From assembly GCA_024276465.1 (NCBI GenBank), contig JAJRXD010000068.1, positions 1 through 64,000 of the forward strand: a DNA stretch of 64,000 bases, read 5' to 3'. Numbering within the stretch: position 1 is the stretch's first letter; the number at the start of each line of letters is the position of its first letter. Shown here piece by piece: positions 1-8,506 of this stretch. The stretch is from Deltaproteobacteria bacterium (lineage in GTDB: Bacteria > Desulfobacterota > WTBG01 > CAIYCZ01 > CAIRTM01). Position numbers and translations under genes: made by a program. The notes beneath the pieces are model-generated. The model worked only from the letters and a program-made list of their open reading frames with translations. It was not told the origin of the DNA and did no database searches.

Positions 1-216
1 GGGGGCACACCGTCAAACTTAAGTCTTTCTTTTCTTGAAGCTGGAAAAGTAGAAGTGCTGACAGGTGTGAATCTTCCCATGATTATCAGGTTGATAACAT
101 TGAGAGAGAACGGCAGGAAGCTTTTGGAACTTGCAAAAGAGTTAAAAAGTTACGGAAAAAAAAATATTTTTATTGCCAGCGAAATTCTTAAACAACAGAA
201 ATTATCCGGTAATTAG
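1..216 (+). CDS. PTS EIIA component, mannose-family, 3' end only
   Basis: Open from the first base of the window, so the start lies outside; 71 C-terminal residues are visible. The stretch GGTPSNLSL followed by EVLTGVNLPM is the typical core of mannose-family (EIIA-Man) phosphotransferase domains, where a GGTP loop precedes a TGVNLPM strand. These domains accept phosphate from HPr and either pass it to a sugar permease or act in regulation. The phosphorylated His near the N terminus is not visible. In related bacteria a lone EIIA-Man often sits near rapZ and HPr in a regulatory, transport-free PTS, but that context cannot be checked here. The gene ends 29 bases before the start chosen for the next one. 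Confidence 0.75.
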   Translation, partial: GGTPSNLSLSFLEAGKVEVLTGVNLPMIIRLITLRENGRKLLELAKELKSYGKKNIFIASEILKQQKLSGN

Positions 217-245
217 ATTAACCCTGATTGTTTATATTTATTCAC

Positions 246-749
246 ATGAATGCTTTTATAAAAAAGATGGAACCTGAGCATCTTGAAGATGTGGTTGCGA
301 TTGAAACAAGTTCATTCCCTGCTCCATGGACAAGAAAATTTTTTTCTCAGGATATTGATGCTTATTATGGAAGGAACTTTGTTTCAGTGCTTGACAGAGG
401 AACTGGAGAAAAAGTGCTGGGATACATTACTGCATGGGTTGTCTATGACGAATGTACAATCAATAAAATTGCATGTGATTGCAGTTACAGGCGAAGAGGC
501 ATTGGAAGTGCATTGTTAAACCACTTAATTAAAGAAGTATATATACAGGGCGTGAAATATTTTTTCTTGGAAACCCGCCAGTTAAATACTGCTGCGGTGA
601 GTTTTTACCAGGAATTTGGGTTCATCCGGAAAAGTATTCGCAAGGGATACTATTCTGATACAAAGGAAGATGCAATTGTAATGGAACTGTATGTTTCAGA
701 GCCTGTAGAATGTGAAGGGGATGTAAAGGCTGCGGCACTCAATTTCTGA
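246..749 (+). CDS. rimI: RimI-like ribosomal protein / GNAT N-acetyltransferase
   Basis: GNAT-fold protein of about 167 residues that would transfer acetyl from acetyl-CoA to an N-terminal amine; RimI acts on ribosomal protein S18. The acetyl-CoA pyrophosphate loop is visible as RRRGIG, followed by the conserved LETRQLNTAAVSFYQEFGF region in which Asn and Tyr help catalysis. Starts compared: a TTG at 228 would add six residues, whereas the ATG at 246 (shown) or the ATG at 267 gives a more usual N terminus. None has a strong ribosome-binding site. The gene sits just downstream of the PTS fragment on the same strand. Family assignment is solid; the S18 substrate is inferred from similarity to RimI rather than to other GNATs. 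Confidence 0.75.
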   Translation: MNAFIKKMEPEHLEDVVAIETSSFPAPWTRKFFSQDIDAYYGRNFVSVLDRGTGEKVLGYITAWVVYDECTINKIACDCSYRRRGIGSALLNHLIKEVYIQGVKYFFLETRQLNTAAVSFYQEFGFIRKSIRKGYYSDTKEDAIVMELYVSEPVECEGDVKAAALNF

Positions 750-962
750 ATAGACATTGGCACAGTTTTTAGACCACACTGTTTTTATTGCATTCCGCAA
801 CAGAAGCTTCCCCTTAAAGCCATACCACTTTTCATGGTACCCCTCTTTTGTTATGAATGGATGAGGAAAAAGAAATTGCTTAAAGCATTATTACAGAATT
901 TCGTATAACTGGATAAAGAAAAGACGCAACTTTTTACCCGTATTTCAACAAAAGGTCTGTGT

Positions 963-2054
963 GTGAAAACAAGAAAAAAGACTTATAAGATAAATGTTGG
1001 ACATGTTGTGATCGGTGGTGGAGCACCTGTTACTGTCCAGTCAATGACAAATACAGACACAAGGGATGTTGAGACAACATGCGGCCAGATACAAAGGCTT
1101 GAAAAAGCAGGATGTGAGATAGTCCGTGTTGCTGTTCCTGATGTTTCAGCAGTTCAAGCTCTGGAAAAGATTTTGAGGCGTGTAAATATTCCGGTTATTG
1201 CTGATATACATTTCAACCATTGTCTGGCACTTCAGAGTATGGATGCAGGTGTACATGGCATTCGGATAAATCCCGGCAATATAGGTGGTAAAACCAGACT
1301 TGCGTCAGTTGTCAAAAAGGCATCTGAAAAGGGTGTTCCCATACGCATAGGTATTAATTCAGGCTCCCTTGAAAGAGATATTCTTCAAAAATATGGCCGT
1401 CCAACAGCTGAGGCACTTGTGGAAAGCGCACTCAGGAATATTAAATTAATTGAAAGTTTATCATTTAACAGGATTAAGGTCTCAATAAAATCATCAGATA
1501 TAAAAACAACCGTTGACGCTTACCGCAGTATTTCAAAAAAGACGCGCCATCCACTTCATGTGGGTATTACAGAAGCCGGTACTGCTTTTTCAGGTTCCAT
1601 ACGGTCAGCCATTGGTCTGGGCATTATACTTGAAGAAGGAATAGGAGACACAATGAGAGTTTCACTTTCTGCAGATCCTGTGGAGGAAGTGCGTGTTGGA
1701 TTTGAAATATTAAAATGTCTCGGATTGAGAAAAGCAGGGCCTGAGTTAATATCCTGCCCCACTTGCGGCAGACTGCAAATTGATGTTATCAAAATAGCTG
1801 AAGAGGTCGAAAGAAGACTTGTTGATGTTAATTCCTCAATCAGGATTGCTGTGATGGGATGCGAAGTTAACGGTCCTGGTGAGGCAAAAGAGGCTGATAT
1901 TGGTATTGCAGGAAGCAAAAATCTGGGTGTTATATTTAAAAAAGGGAAAATAATAAAAAAATGTAAAAAAACTGATCTTGTCGATAAATTTATGAAAGAG
2001 GTATTGTTGCTTGATAAAACAGCTGCTTTACTGAAAAAGGGTGATGTGGAGTAG
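963..2054 (+). CDS. ispG: 4-hydroxy-3-methylbut-2-enyl diphosphate synthase (IspG/GcpE)
   Basis: IspG catalyses the [4Fe-4S]-dependent reductive ring opening of MEcPP to HMBPP in the non-mevalonate isoprenoid pathway. The 363-residue length fits the short bacterial form without the plant insertion. The N-terminal TIM-barrel part shows VQSMTNTDTRD, and the C-terminal part shows the cluster ligands CPTCGR and CEVNGPGE. Translation starts at a GTG, with an AAAAGG ribosome-binding site just upstream. A 213-base gap separates it from the upstream acetyltransferase, so it probably has its own promoter. proS follows 85 bases downstream on the same strand. Confidence 0.97.
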   Translation: MKTRKKTYKINVGHVVIGGGAPVTVQSMTNTDTRDVETTCGQIQRLEKAGCEIVRVAVPDVSAVQALEKILRRVNIPVIADIHFNHCLALQSMDAGVHGIRINPGNIGGKTRLASVVKKASEKGVPIRIGINSGSLERDILQKYGRPTAEALVESALRNIKLIESLSFNRIKVSIKSSDIKTTVDAYRSISKKTRHPLHVGITEAGTAFSGSIRSAIGLGIILEEGIGDTMRVSLSADPVEEVRVGFEILKCLGLRKAGPELISCPTCGRLQIDVIKIAEEVERRLVDVNSSIRIAVMGCEVNGPGEAKEADIGIAGSKNLGVIFKKGKIIKKCKKTDLVDKFMKEVLLLDKTAALLKKGDVE

Positions 2055-2139
2055 GGTTTCAGATTCATAATGTCTTATAAATAATGATAATATAATATGT
2101 TAAGCATGATGTCTAAGAAAATACATTAATGGAGAATAT

Positions 2140-3855
2140 ATGCGTTATTCAAAATTTTTAATTCCAACGCTGCGTGAGGACCCGGCAGAAGCAGAAGTTG
2201 CAAGTCATCGTCTGATGCTAAGAGCAGGTATGATAAGAAAATTAGCTGCCGGTATATATTCAACTCTTCCACTGGGTGAGCGTGTAATAAAAAAAACAGC
2301 TCAAATTGTCCGAGAGGAGATGAACAGGGCAGGGGCTCTTGAGGTCACACTGCCTTTTGTTCAACCGGCTGAACTATGGCAGGAAAGCGGCCGGTGGAAT
2401 GTATATGGCAAAGAAATGCTCAGGCTGAAAGATAGAAACGACAGGGAGTTTTGTCTTGGACCAACACATGAGGAGGTTATCACAAACCTTGTAAAAGGTG
2501 TGATTTCTTCATATAAGCAGCTGCCTGTCAATCTGTACCAGATACACACAAAATTCAGAGATGAAATAAGGCCACGATTCGGTGTTATGCGTGCACGGGA
2601 ATTTATTATGAAAGACGCATACAGTTTTGATACTGATGAGGAAGGTGCGGAAAAGAGCTATAGACATATGTATGATGCATACTGCAGGATTTTTGAGCGT
2701 CTGGGATTGAAATTCAGGGCTGTTGAGGCTGACACAGGACCTATCGGCGGGAATTTCTCCCATGAGTTTATGGTGTTAGCAGACACAGGCGAGGATGTGA
2801 TTGTTGCCTGTTCAAATTGTGATTATGCTGCAAATATGGAGAAAGCAGAAATTAAACCCCCGGATGATCCTGAGAAAAACAATATTGATTTAAAAAAAAC
2901 AGAGAGGGTTGAAACTCCGAATATTAAAACAGTTGATGAAGTAACAGCTTTTTTACGTGTTTCTCCTTCAAAGCTTATAAAGACGCTTGTCTTTTCCTGT
3001 GATGACGGGCATATTGTTGCGCTTGTCAGGGGAGACCATGAAATAAATGAGGTCAAGCTGCGTAACTTTATTGGCTGTGACAATGTTTTATTAGCAGATG
3101 AAGATCTTGTTGAGGAACTGACTCATGCCCCAAGGGGCTTTGCAGGACCTGTTGGTTTGAAAGATGTCAAAATTATAGCTGACTTTGGACTTAAGGGGGG
3201 AACTAATTTTGTTTCCGGTGGAAATGAAAAGGACATTCATATCATGAATGTTAACTTTGATCGTGATTTTTCCGTAACCCGGTTTGGAGATATAAGGTGC
3301 GCTGGGGATGGAGACCCCTGCCCGCGTTGTGGGCAGGTGCTTGAAACAAAAAGGGGTATCGAGGTTGGTCATATTTTTAAACTTGGCACCAAGTACAGCA
3401 GGTCAATGAACGCAACATATCTTGACCCTGGAGGTGAACCAAACCATATGGTTATGGGGTGTTATGGAATTGGGATCGGAAGAACTGCTGCTGCTGCAAT
3501 TGAGCAATCCCATGATGAAAACGGAATTATTTTCCCTGAATCAATCGCACCTTTTTCTGTTCTTGTACTTCCGGTTGACACAACTGAAAAAATACAGATG
3601 GAGATTGCAGAGAAGATATATCGGGAGTTAACAGCAGGGGGAATTGACGTGCTTTTAGACGACCGTGACGAAAGACCAGGCATTAAATTCAAGGATGCAG
3701 ACATGATCGGCGTTCCCCTGCGTCTAACTGTTGGGAGAAATGCTGTAAAAGGGAACAATGTTGACATTAAGTCGAGAAAAACAGGTGAAATTCGTCAGGT
3801 CCCGGTAGAAGATGCTGTGTCTGCTGTTGTGGAAAGTCTTGGTGAAAGCAGTTAG
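2140..3855 (+). CDS. proS: Prolyl-tRNA synthetase (bacterial, with editing domain)
   Basis: Class II aminoacyl-tRNA synthetase charging tRNA-Pro. The 571-residue length is typical of the bacterial form that carries a YbaK-like editing insertion. Visible landmarks are the TxE loop (LGPTHEE, near residue 110), motif 2 (RPRFGVMRAREFIMKD), the insertion from roughly residue 225 to 400 that hydrolyses Ala-tRNA-Pro, motif 3 (GCYGIGIGR) and the C-terminal anticodon-binding domain. The ATG start has a GGAG 7 bases upstream. The ispG-proS-rel order on one strand with short gaps suggests cotranscription; ispG and proS are often neighbours in this phylum. Confidence 0.98.
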   Translation: MRYSKFLIPTLREDPAEAEVASHRLMLRAGMIRKLAAGIYSTLPLGERVIKKTAQIVREEMNRAGALEVTLPFVQPAELWQESGRWNVYGKEMLRLKDRNDREFCLGPTHEEVITNLVKGVISSYKQLPVNLYQIHTKFRDEIRPRFGVMRAREFIMKDAYSFDTDEEGAEKSYRHMYDAYCRIFERLGLKFRAVEADTGPIGGNFSHEFMVLADTGEDVIVACSNCDYAANMEKAEIKPPDDPEKNNIDLKKTERVETPNIKTVDEVTAFLRVSPSKLIKTLVFSCDDGHIVALVRGDHEINEVKLRNFIGCDNVLLADEDLVEELTHAPRGFAGPVGLKDVKIIADFGLKGGTNFVSGGNEKDIHIMNVNFDRDFSVTRFGDIRCAGDGDPCPRCGQVLETKRGIEVGHIFKLGTKYSRSMNATYLDPGGEPNHMVMGCYGIGIGRTAAAAIEQSHDENGIIFPESIAPFSVLVLPVDTTEKIQMEIAEKIYRELTAGGIDVLLDDRDERPGIKFKDADMIGVPLRLTVGRNAVKGNNVDIKSRKTGEIRQVPVEDAVSAVVESLGESS

Positions 3856-3884
3856 CAGGCAATTGCTTGGAAAGCATATGTAAA

Positions 3885-6047
3885 ATGAAAAAAACAGGTG
3901 TTGTCCGTATAAATGATATTATCGATCAGGTAACAAGTTATCATGCGGAAGCTGATGTTGATCTGATTAGAAAATCCTATGTCTTTTCAGCTAAAGTCCA
4001 CCAGGGACAGACCCGTTTATCAGGGGAACCCTACCTCAATCATCCTTTGTCAGTTGCAAAAATACTCAGTGATTTGAATCTGGACGAGTATGCAGTGTCA
4101 ACCGGCCTTCTGCATGATACTGTTGAGGATACTTATGCAACAATTGAAGAAATTCAAAACAATTTCGGGGAAGAAGTTTCTTTTCTTGTTGATGGAGTTA
4201 CAAATATAACCAAGATTACAAATAAAAACCGTCAAGACAGGCAGGCAGAAAATTTTCGCAAAATGATTCTTGCCATGTCAATGGACATCAGGGTTATCCT
4301 GATAAAACTTGCCGATCGCTTACATAACATGCGAACACTGGAGTATATGCCTCCGGAAAAGCAGAAAAACATTGCTCAGCAGACCCTGGACATCTATGCA
4401 CCTCTTGCAAACAGGCTGGGTATTTATTCAATAAAAAGGGAACTTGAGGATCTTTCGCTTTCTTATATCCACGAAAAAATGTACAGGGAAATTGAGGAGA
4501 AACTTGTAATTACCTCTGACCAGAGAGAAAAATATGTTAGGGAGGTTGTGTGTCTGATCCAGGAAAAACTGAATCAGTTTGGCATTAATGCGCGTATTAC
4601 CGGGCGATCCAAGCACATTTACAGTATTTACAGCAAAATGCTGCAGCAGAAATTAGATTTTAGCCAGATTTATGATCTCACAGCATTTCGTTTAATTGTT
4701 GGATCAAGGAAGGAATGCTTTGAAATATTAGGGATAATACATTCCATATGGAAGCCTATCCCCGGAAAATTTAAAGACTATATTTCGTTGCCAAAAGCCA
4801 ATATGTATCAGTCTCTTCATACTACGGCAATAGGGCCTGAAGGACAGCGTATTGAAATTCAGATCAGAACAGAAGAGATGGACAGTGTAGCAAAGAATGG
4901 AATTGCAGCGCACTGTAAATACAAGGAGGGGCGAAAGATTGACCAGGGGTATGACCAGAGATTTTCCTGGCTCCGGCAGGTTATGGAAGCTCAAACAGAG
5001 GTCAGGGATTCGCACGAATTTCTGGAAACATTCCGCGTTGATATCTTCCCCGATGAGGTATATGTGTTTACCCCTGCAGGTGAGGTGGTTGAGCTTCCAA
5101 AAGGTTCTACCCCTGTTGATTTTGCCTACCGGATACACAGTGATGTTGGACACAGATGTGTTGGCGCGAAGATTAACGGTAATATTGCACCTTTAAAGAA
5201 TCAGCTTAAAAGCGGTGATGTTGTTGAAATATTAACAAGTTCCAATCATAAGCCCAGCAGGGACTGGCTGAAATTTGTAAAGACCTCACGTGCAAAATCC
5301 AAGATCAGACAATGGATAAAGCTTCAGGAACTTAAAAGCAGTATATCATTAGGACGTGAAATTTGCGAAAAAGAATTCAGAAAGCATAATCTTAATTTTT
5401 CAAAATTGCTGAAAGGCGATAAGATTCTGGAAAGGGTTTCCAAAGAAGGAATTAAAAAAACAGACGATCTTTTAGCAGCTGTGGGACACGGGAGGTTAAG
5501 GGTCAGACATTTGATCAACATGTTTCTGGAAGAAGGATTGAATGGGAAAAAACATGCTGCGCAAAGCCTGTCATCTTCTGCTAAAAAAGTTGTATGCAGA
5601 AAATCCGGCCATGGAATAAGGATTGATGGAATAGACGGGGTAATGGTCAGACATGGAAAGTGCTGTAACCCAATCCCAGGAGACAGGATTATGGGCTATA
5701 TTACAAGGGGCAAGGGGGTGACAGTTCATGTTGCTGATTGTTCCTTTGTTGTTTCGGCCTGTCCTGACAGGCTGCTTGATGCTCAGTGGGATGAGACTTC
5801 CAGGCATGTTGCTACCGTACCCATTGAGGTAATCTGTGAAGACAAGACAGGGTTATTGGCAGAGATCACGTCTTCTATCTCATCTGAAAAAACCAATATT
5901 GTTAAAGCTAAGATAAAGACAACACCTGAGGAAACAGCAGTCAATGTTTTTGATATAGAGATCAGTAATCTCAAACAATTAGATGCGGTAATTCATGCTA
6001 TTAAAAAAATACGGGGCGTTCTTAAAGTCTCCAGGCTAAAATCATGA
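3885..6047 (+). CDS. Bifunctional (p)ppGpp synthetase/hydrolase, Rel/SpoT family
   Basis: Long RSH protein of about 720 residues governing the stringent alarmone (p)ppGpp. Domains run in the usual order. First is an HD hydrolase domain with LLHDTVEDT and ADRLHNMRTL. Next is the synthetase domain around IYSKMLQQKLDF and DLTAFRLIV. Then come a TGS domain (DEVYVFTPAGEVVELPKG), a zinc-finger/helical region with KCCNPIPGD, and a C-terminal ACT domain beginning VPIEVICEDKTGLLAEI. The intact HD residues argue for a bifunctional enzyme rather than a RelA-only synthetase. The ATG at 3885 (MKKTGVVRI) fits the family N terminus better than the TTG at 3867. It lies 29 bases after proS and converges with rpmB. 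Confidence 0.95.
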   Translation: MKKTGVVRINDIIDQVTSYHAEADVDLIRKSYVFSAKVHQGQTRLSGEPYLNHPLSVAKILSDLNLDEYAVSTGLLHDTVEDTYATIEEIQNNFGEEVSFLVDGVTNITKITNKNRQDRQAENFRKMILAMSMDIRVILIKLADRLHNMRTLEYMPPEKQKNIAQQTLDIYAPLANRLGIYSIKRELEDLSLSYIHEKMYREIEEKLVITSDQREKYVREVVCLIQEKLNQFGINARITGRSKHIYSIYSKMLQQKLDFSQIYDLTAFRLIVGSRKECFEILGIIHSIWKPIPGKFKDYISLPKANMYQSLHTTAIGPEGQRIEIQIRTEEMDSVAKNGIAAHCKYKEGRKIDQGYDQRFSWLRQVMEAQTEVRDSHEFLETFRVDIFPDEVYVFTPAGEVVELPKGSTPVDFAYRIHSDVGHRCVGAKINGNIAPLKNQLKSGDVVEILTSSNHKPSRDWLKFVKTSRAKSKIRQWIKLQELKSSISLGREICEKEFRKHNLNFSKLLKGDKILERVSKEGIKKTDDLLAAVGHGRLRVRHLINMFLEEGLNGKKHAAQSLSSSAKKVVCRKSGHGIRIDGIDGVMVRHGKCCNPIPGDRIMGYITRGKGVTVHVADCSFVVSACPDRLLDAQWDETSRHVATVPIEVICEDKTGLLAEITSSISSEKTNIVKAKIKTTPEETAVNVFDIEISNLKQLDAVIHAIKKIRGVLKVSRLKS

Positions 6048-6071
6048 CCTGTCAGGAATCTGAAATTATAT

Positions 6072-6293
6072 TTATTGGCTTGCCGTAACCTGCTTTGGGG
6101 TATGTGTTGGTTTTTGCACATGTCCGGATCTTATGCATCTGGTACAGACGTATACTTTTTTTACAGCCCCATTTTGTAATGTCCGAATTTTCTGAACATT
6201 GGGCTTCCATACTTTTTTGCTTTTATTGTGAGCATGGCTGACATTGTTGCCTACCTGTCTTCCTTTGCCGCAAATTGTGCATACTTTACCCAT
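6072..6293 (-). CDS. rpmB: 50S ribosomal protein L28
   Basis: 73-residue basic protein of the large ribosomal subunit. The opening ([10 protein letters not shown]) and the GNNVSHA.NKSKK.W.PN stretch are diagnostic of L28. It carries two CxxC pairs (C5/C8 and C50/C53), so it is the zinc-binding C+ form; the C- paralogue used under zinc limitation would lack them. The ATG has an AGGAG site upstream. It stands apart from rpsI, which ends 87 bases further on, but lies on the same strand downstream of rplM-rpsI and could be read from that promoter. It converges on rel. Confidence 0.97.
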   Translation of the reverse strand: MGKVCTICGKGRQVGNNVSHAHNKSKKVWKPNVQKIRTLQNGAVKKVYVCTRCIRSGHVQKPTHTPKQVTASQ

Positions 6294-6380
6294 ATTGATA
6301 GGTCTCCTGATGTAAACAAAACATTTGGCTTGTTTTCGAACCAGGGAGGGGCGAGAGGTTCTCCCTGATCTGTTCCACTT

Positions 6381-6776
6381 TTATCTTTTTGAGTACTGGA
6401 AGCGCTTTCTGGCACCTTTGAGGCCATACTTTTTTCTTTCCTTCTTTCGGGGGTCCCTGGTAAGAAGTGAATTTTTTTTAAGCACAGATCTCAACTCAGG
6501 ATTAATTAAGATAAGAATTTTTGAAATTCCATGTCTTATAGCCTCGGCCTGGCCGGTTAAGCCGCCACCAAAAACATTTACAAATATATCATAATCATTG
6601 CTGAAATTTGTCAAATTCAGTGGCTGTTTTACAGCTGACTTTTTTGTTTCCACGCCGCCAAAGTAGTCATCCATTGTCCTGTTGTTTATCAGTATTTTTC
6701 CATCTCCGGATTCCATCCATACTCTGGCTATGGATGTTTTCCTTTTGCCGGTTGCAAAATATTTTTTTCCTTCCAT
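6381..6776 (-). CDS. rpsI: 30S ribosomal protein S9
   Basis: 131-residue small-subunit protein whose C-terminal tail reaches the P-site tRNA. Visible S9 features are the ATGKRKTSIARV start, the GGGLTGQAEAIRHGISKILI core and the basic C terminus ending RKRFQYSKR; the final KR is the tRNA-contacting tail. It lies 7 bases after rplM, the standard L13-S9 pair, and is almost certainly cotranscribed and translationally coupled with it. Confidence 0.98.
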   Translation of the reverse strand: MEGKKYFATGKRKTSIARVWMESGDGKILINNRTMDDYFGGVETKKSAVKQPLNLTNFSNDYDIFVNVFGGGLTGQAEAIRHGISKILILINPELRSVLKKNSLLTRDPRKKERKKYGLKGARKRFQYSKR

Positions 6777-6783
6777 AGTTTTA

Positions 6784-7221
6784 TCAAATACCTTCCAATT
6801 TCAAAGTTTGTGGTTGTTGAGATTGATGGGGGTGGTTGTTGCCAGCATAAATTTTAAGTTTTTTTATAAGCTTTCGTGCAAGGCGGTTTTTGGGCAGCAT
6901 GCCCGCTACAGCATGATGTAATACTTTAGCAGGTTTTTTCTTTATCATTTCCTCTGCTGAAGTTGATTTCAAACCGCCGGGATACCCGCTATGATGATAA
7001 TAAAGCTTGTCAGTAAGCTTGTTTCCTGTCAGTTTAATTTTTTCTGCATTAACTACCACAATAAAATCACCGGTATCAACATGCGGGGTAAAGATGGGTT
7101 TGTGTTTTCCCCTGAGCCTGTGGGCTATCTGGGTTGCTAGACGTCCAAGGGTTTTTCCCTCAGCATCAATAACGTACCAATTATGCACCATGTCTTCTTT
7201 TTTTGCAGTGAATGTTTTCAC
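6784..7221 (-). CDS. rplM: 50S ribosomal protein L13
   Basis: 145-residue early-assembly protein of the large subunit. The sequence shows the L13 signatures [21 protein letters not shown]-like [21 protein letters not shown] and [11 protein letters not shown]. The start codon is GTG, preceded by a good AAAGGAG ribosome-binding site, and the mRNA leader would be only about 24 nt from the predicted promoter at 7252-7280. First gene of the rplM-rpsI operon. The region after [26 protein letters not shown] is slightly rich in Gln and Pro, but length and end are normal. Confidence 0.98.
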   Translation of the reverse strand: MKTFTAKKEDMVHNWYVIDAEGKTLGRLATQIAHRLRGKHKPIFTPHVDTGDFIVVVNAEKIKLTGNKLTDKLYYHHSGYPGGLKSTSAEEMIKKKPAKVLHHAVAGMLPKNRLARKLIKKLKIYAGNNHPHQSQQPQTLKLEGI

Positions 7222-7251
7222 TCTAATCTCCTTTATAAAATTGAATCATAA

Positions 7252-7280
7252 AATATAATATTTCTTTTGCAGGAAGTCAA
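7252..7280 (-). promoter_or_regulatory. Predicted sigma70 promoter of rplM-rpsI
   Basis: On the minus strand, TTGACT (7275-7280) and TATATT (7252-7257) are separated by exactly 17 bases. Each box matches its consensus at five of six positions. The predicted transcription start lies near 7245, a short distance before the GTG of rplM. No experimental support; inferred from sequence only. Confidence 0.6.
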
Positions 7281-7564
7281 GAAAAAACATTCGGAAGCAT
7301 ATAACCCCCCCTTTTATTTTTATATGCTGTGACTAATGCGGAAAAACCGTTTTTTACCTGAAATTATAATTATTAATGCGGTTTCAAGCTTTTAACCTCT
7401 GGTTTTGCGTTATATATAATTGCGGCAGTTTTCCGGGTAACACATGATCAGTCTGATTAATACAGAACCATAAAATTTTACATAGACAGAAAAAAAAATT
7501 CATGTTAAAAATTTTAAATTCATGAATGCTATTGTAATTGATTAATAATACAGCACTTTCTCAG
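7281..7564. other. Divergent intergenic region, rplM / nadK
   Basis: AT-rich spacer between two divergent transcription units. Beyond the rplM promoter I see no open frame, RNA gene or clear hairpin. It must contain the promoter for nadK, but no single candidate stands out. Confidence 0.4.
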
Positions 7565-8422
7565 ATGAAAAAAACAGGTATAATTGCAAAAAAGAGTCAT
7601 CCTGAGGGCCTTGAAGTGATCTTGAATCTGGTGCCATGGCTTAATCAAAAAGGCATAGAGGTCATTCTGGAAAGGGGTATGCAAATATCAGCAGAAAAAG
7701 TAAAATTTGAACAGAGAGAGCTGATTCCTGAAATTGCTGATATGTTGATTGTTTTCGGTGGAGATGGAACCCTGCTGAGTGTTTCCAGAATCCCTCAAGT
7801 AGAAAATGTTCCAATTCTGGCAGTTAACCTGGGGGGGCTGGGTTTTCTGACGGAGATCAGGATTGAGGAAATTTACCGAATGCTGGAAAAGGTAATTGCC
7901 GGTGATTTTGCCATAGACCGGAGAATGATGCTTGAGGTAAAGTTGTTGAAAGGCTGTAATGAACTTGATAGAACATTTCAAGCACTTAATGATGTTGTTG
8001 TAAATAAAGGGGCTGTTGCCAGGATGATTGACCTGGATACATTTGTAAATGGCAACTATCTGAATACCTTTAAAGCAGACGGCCTGGTAGTATCAACTCC
8101 AACCGGTTCTACAGGTTATTCTCTGTCAGCTGGTGGCCCCATAATATATCCGTCGCTTAACTTGATTTCCATAACCCCTATTTGTCCACACACACTTACA
8201 AACCGGCCTATTATTCTTCCGGATGACAGTGTTGTAAAGGTTTCAATCAGGGCAAACAATGAGGATGTTTTTCTTACAATGGATGGACAGGTGGGAGTAA
8301 AAATTGAAGAGGGGGATTCATTGGAAATTTGTAAGGCGCAGAAGGCTGTTTCTCTTGTTAAAACACCTTTCCGAAACTATTTTGAAATTCTTAAGGAAAA
8401 ATTGAAATGGGGAGAAAGATGA
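7565..8422 (+). CDS. nadK: NAD kinase
   Basis: Phosphorylates NAD to NADP in the cytoplasm using ATP or polyphosphate. The GGDGT motif (VFGGDGTLL) with its catalytic Asp is present, as are NLGGLGFLTE and the PTGSTGYSLSAGGPI motif, all diagnostic of NadK. The ATG at 7565 (MKKTGIIAKK) is preferred over an in-frame TTG at 7538 because it opens directly with the first beta strand; it gives 285 residues, a normal length. recN begins 84 bases downstream on the same strand, a common nadK-recN pairing in bacteria. Confidence 0.96.
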   Translation: MKKTGIIAKKSHPEGLEVILNLVPWLNQKGIEVILERGMQISAEKVKFEQRELIPEIADMLIVFGGDGTLLSVSRIPQVENVPILAVNLGGLGFLTEIRIEEIYRMLEKVIAGDFAIDRRMMLEVKLLKGCNELDRTFQALNDVVVNKGAVARMIDLDTFVNGNYLNTFKADGLVVSTPTGSTGYSLSAGGPIIYPSLNLISITPICPHTLTNRPIILPDDSVVKVSIRANNEDVFLTMDGQVGVKIEEGDSLEICKAQKAVSLVKTPFRNYFEILKEKLKWGER

Positions 8423-8506
8423 AAATCGAATGTTAGCTGTAAAATACCAAACAGATGTTTTTTTAAACGAATAAATTTTAGCCGGCAAACCCCAAAACGA
8501 GCTGCC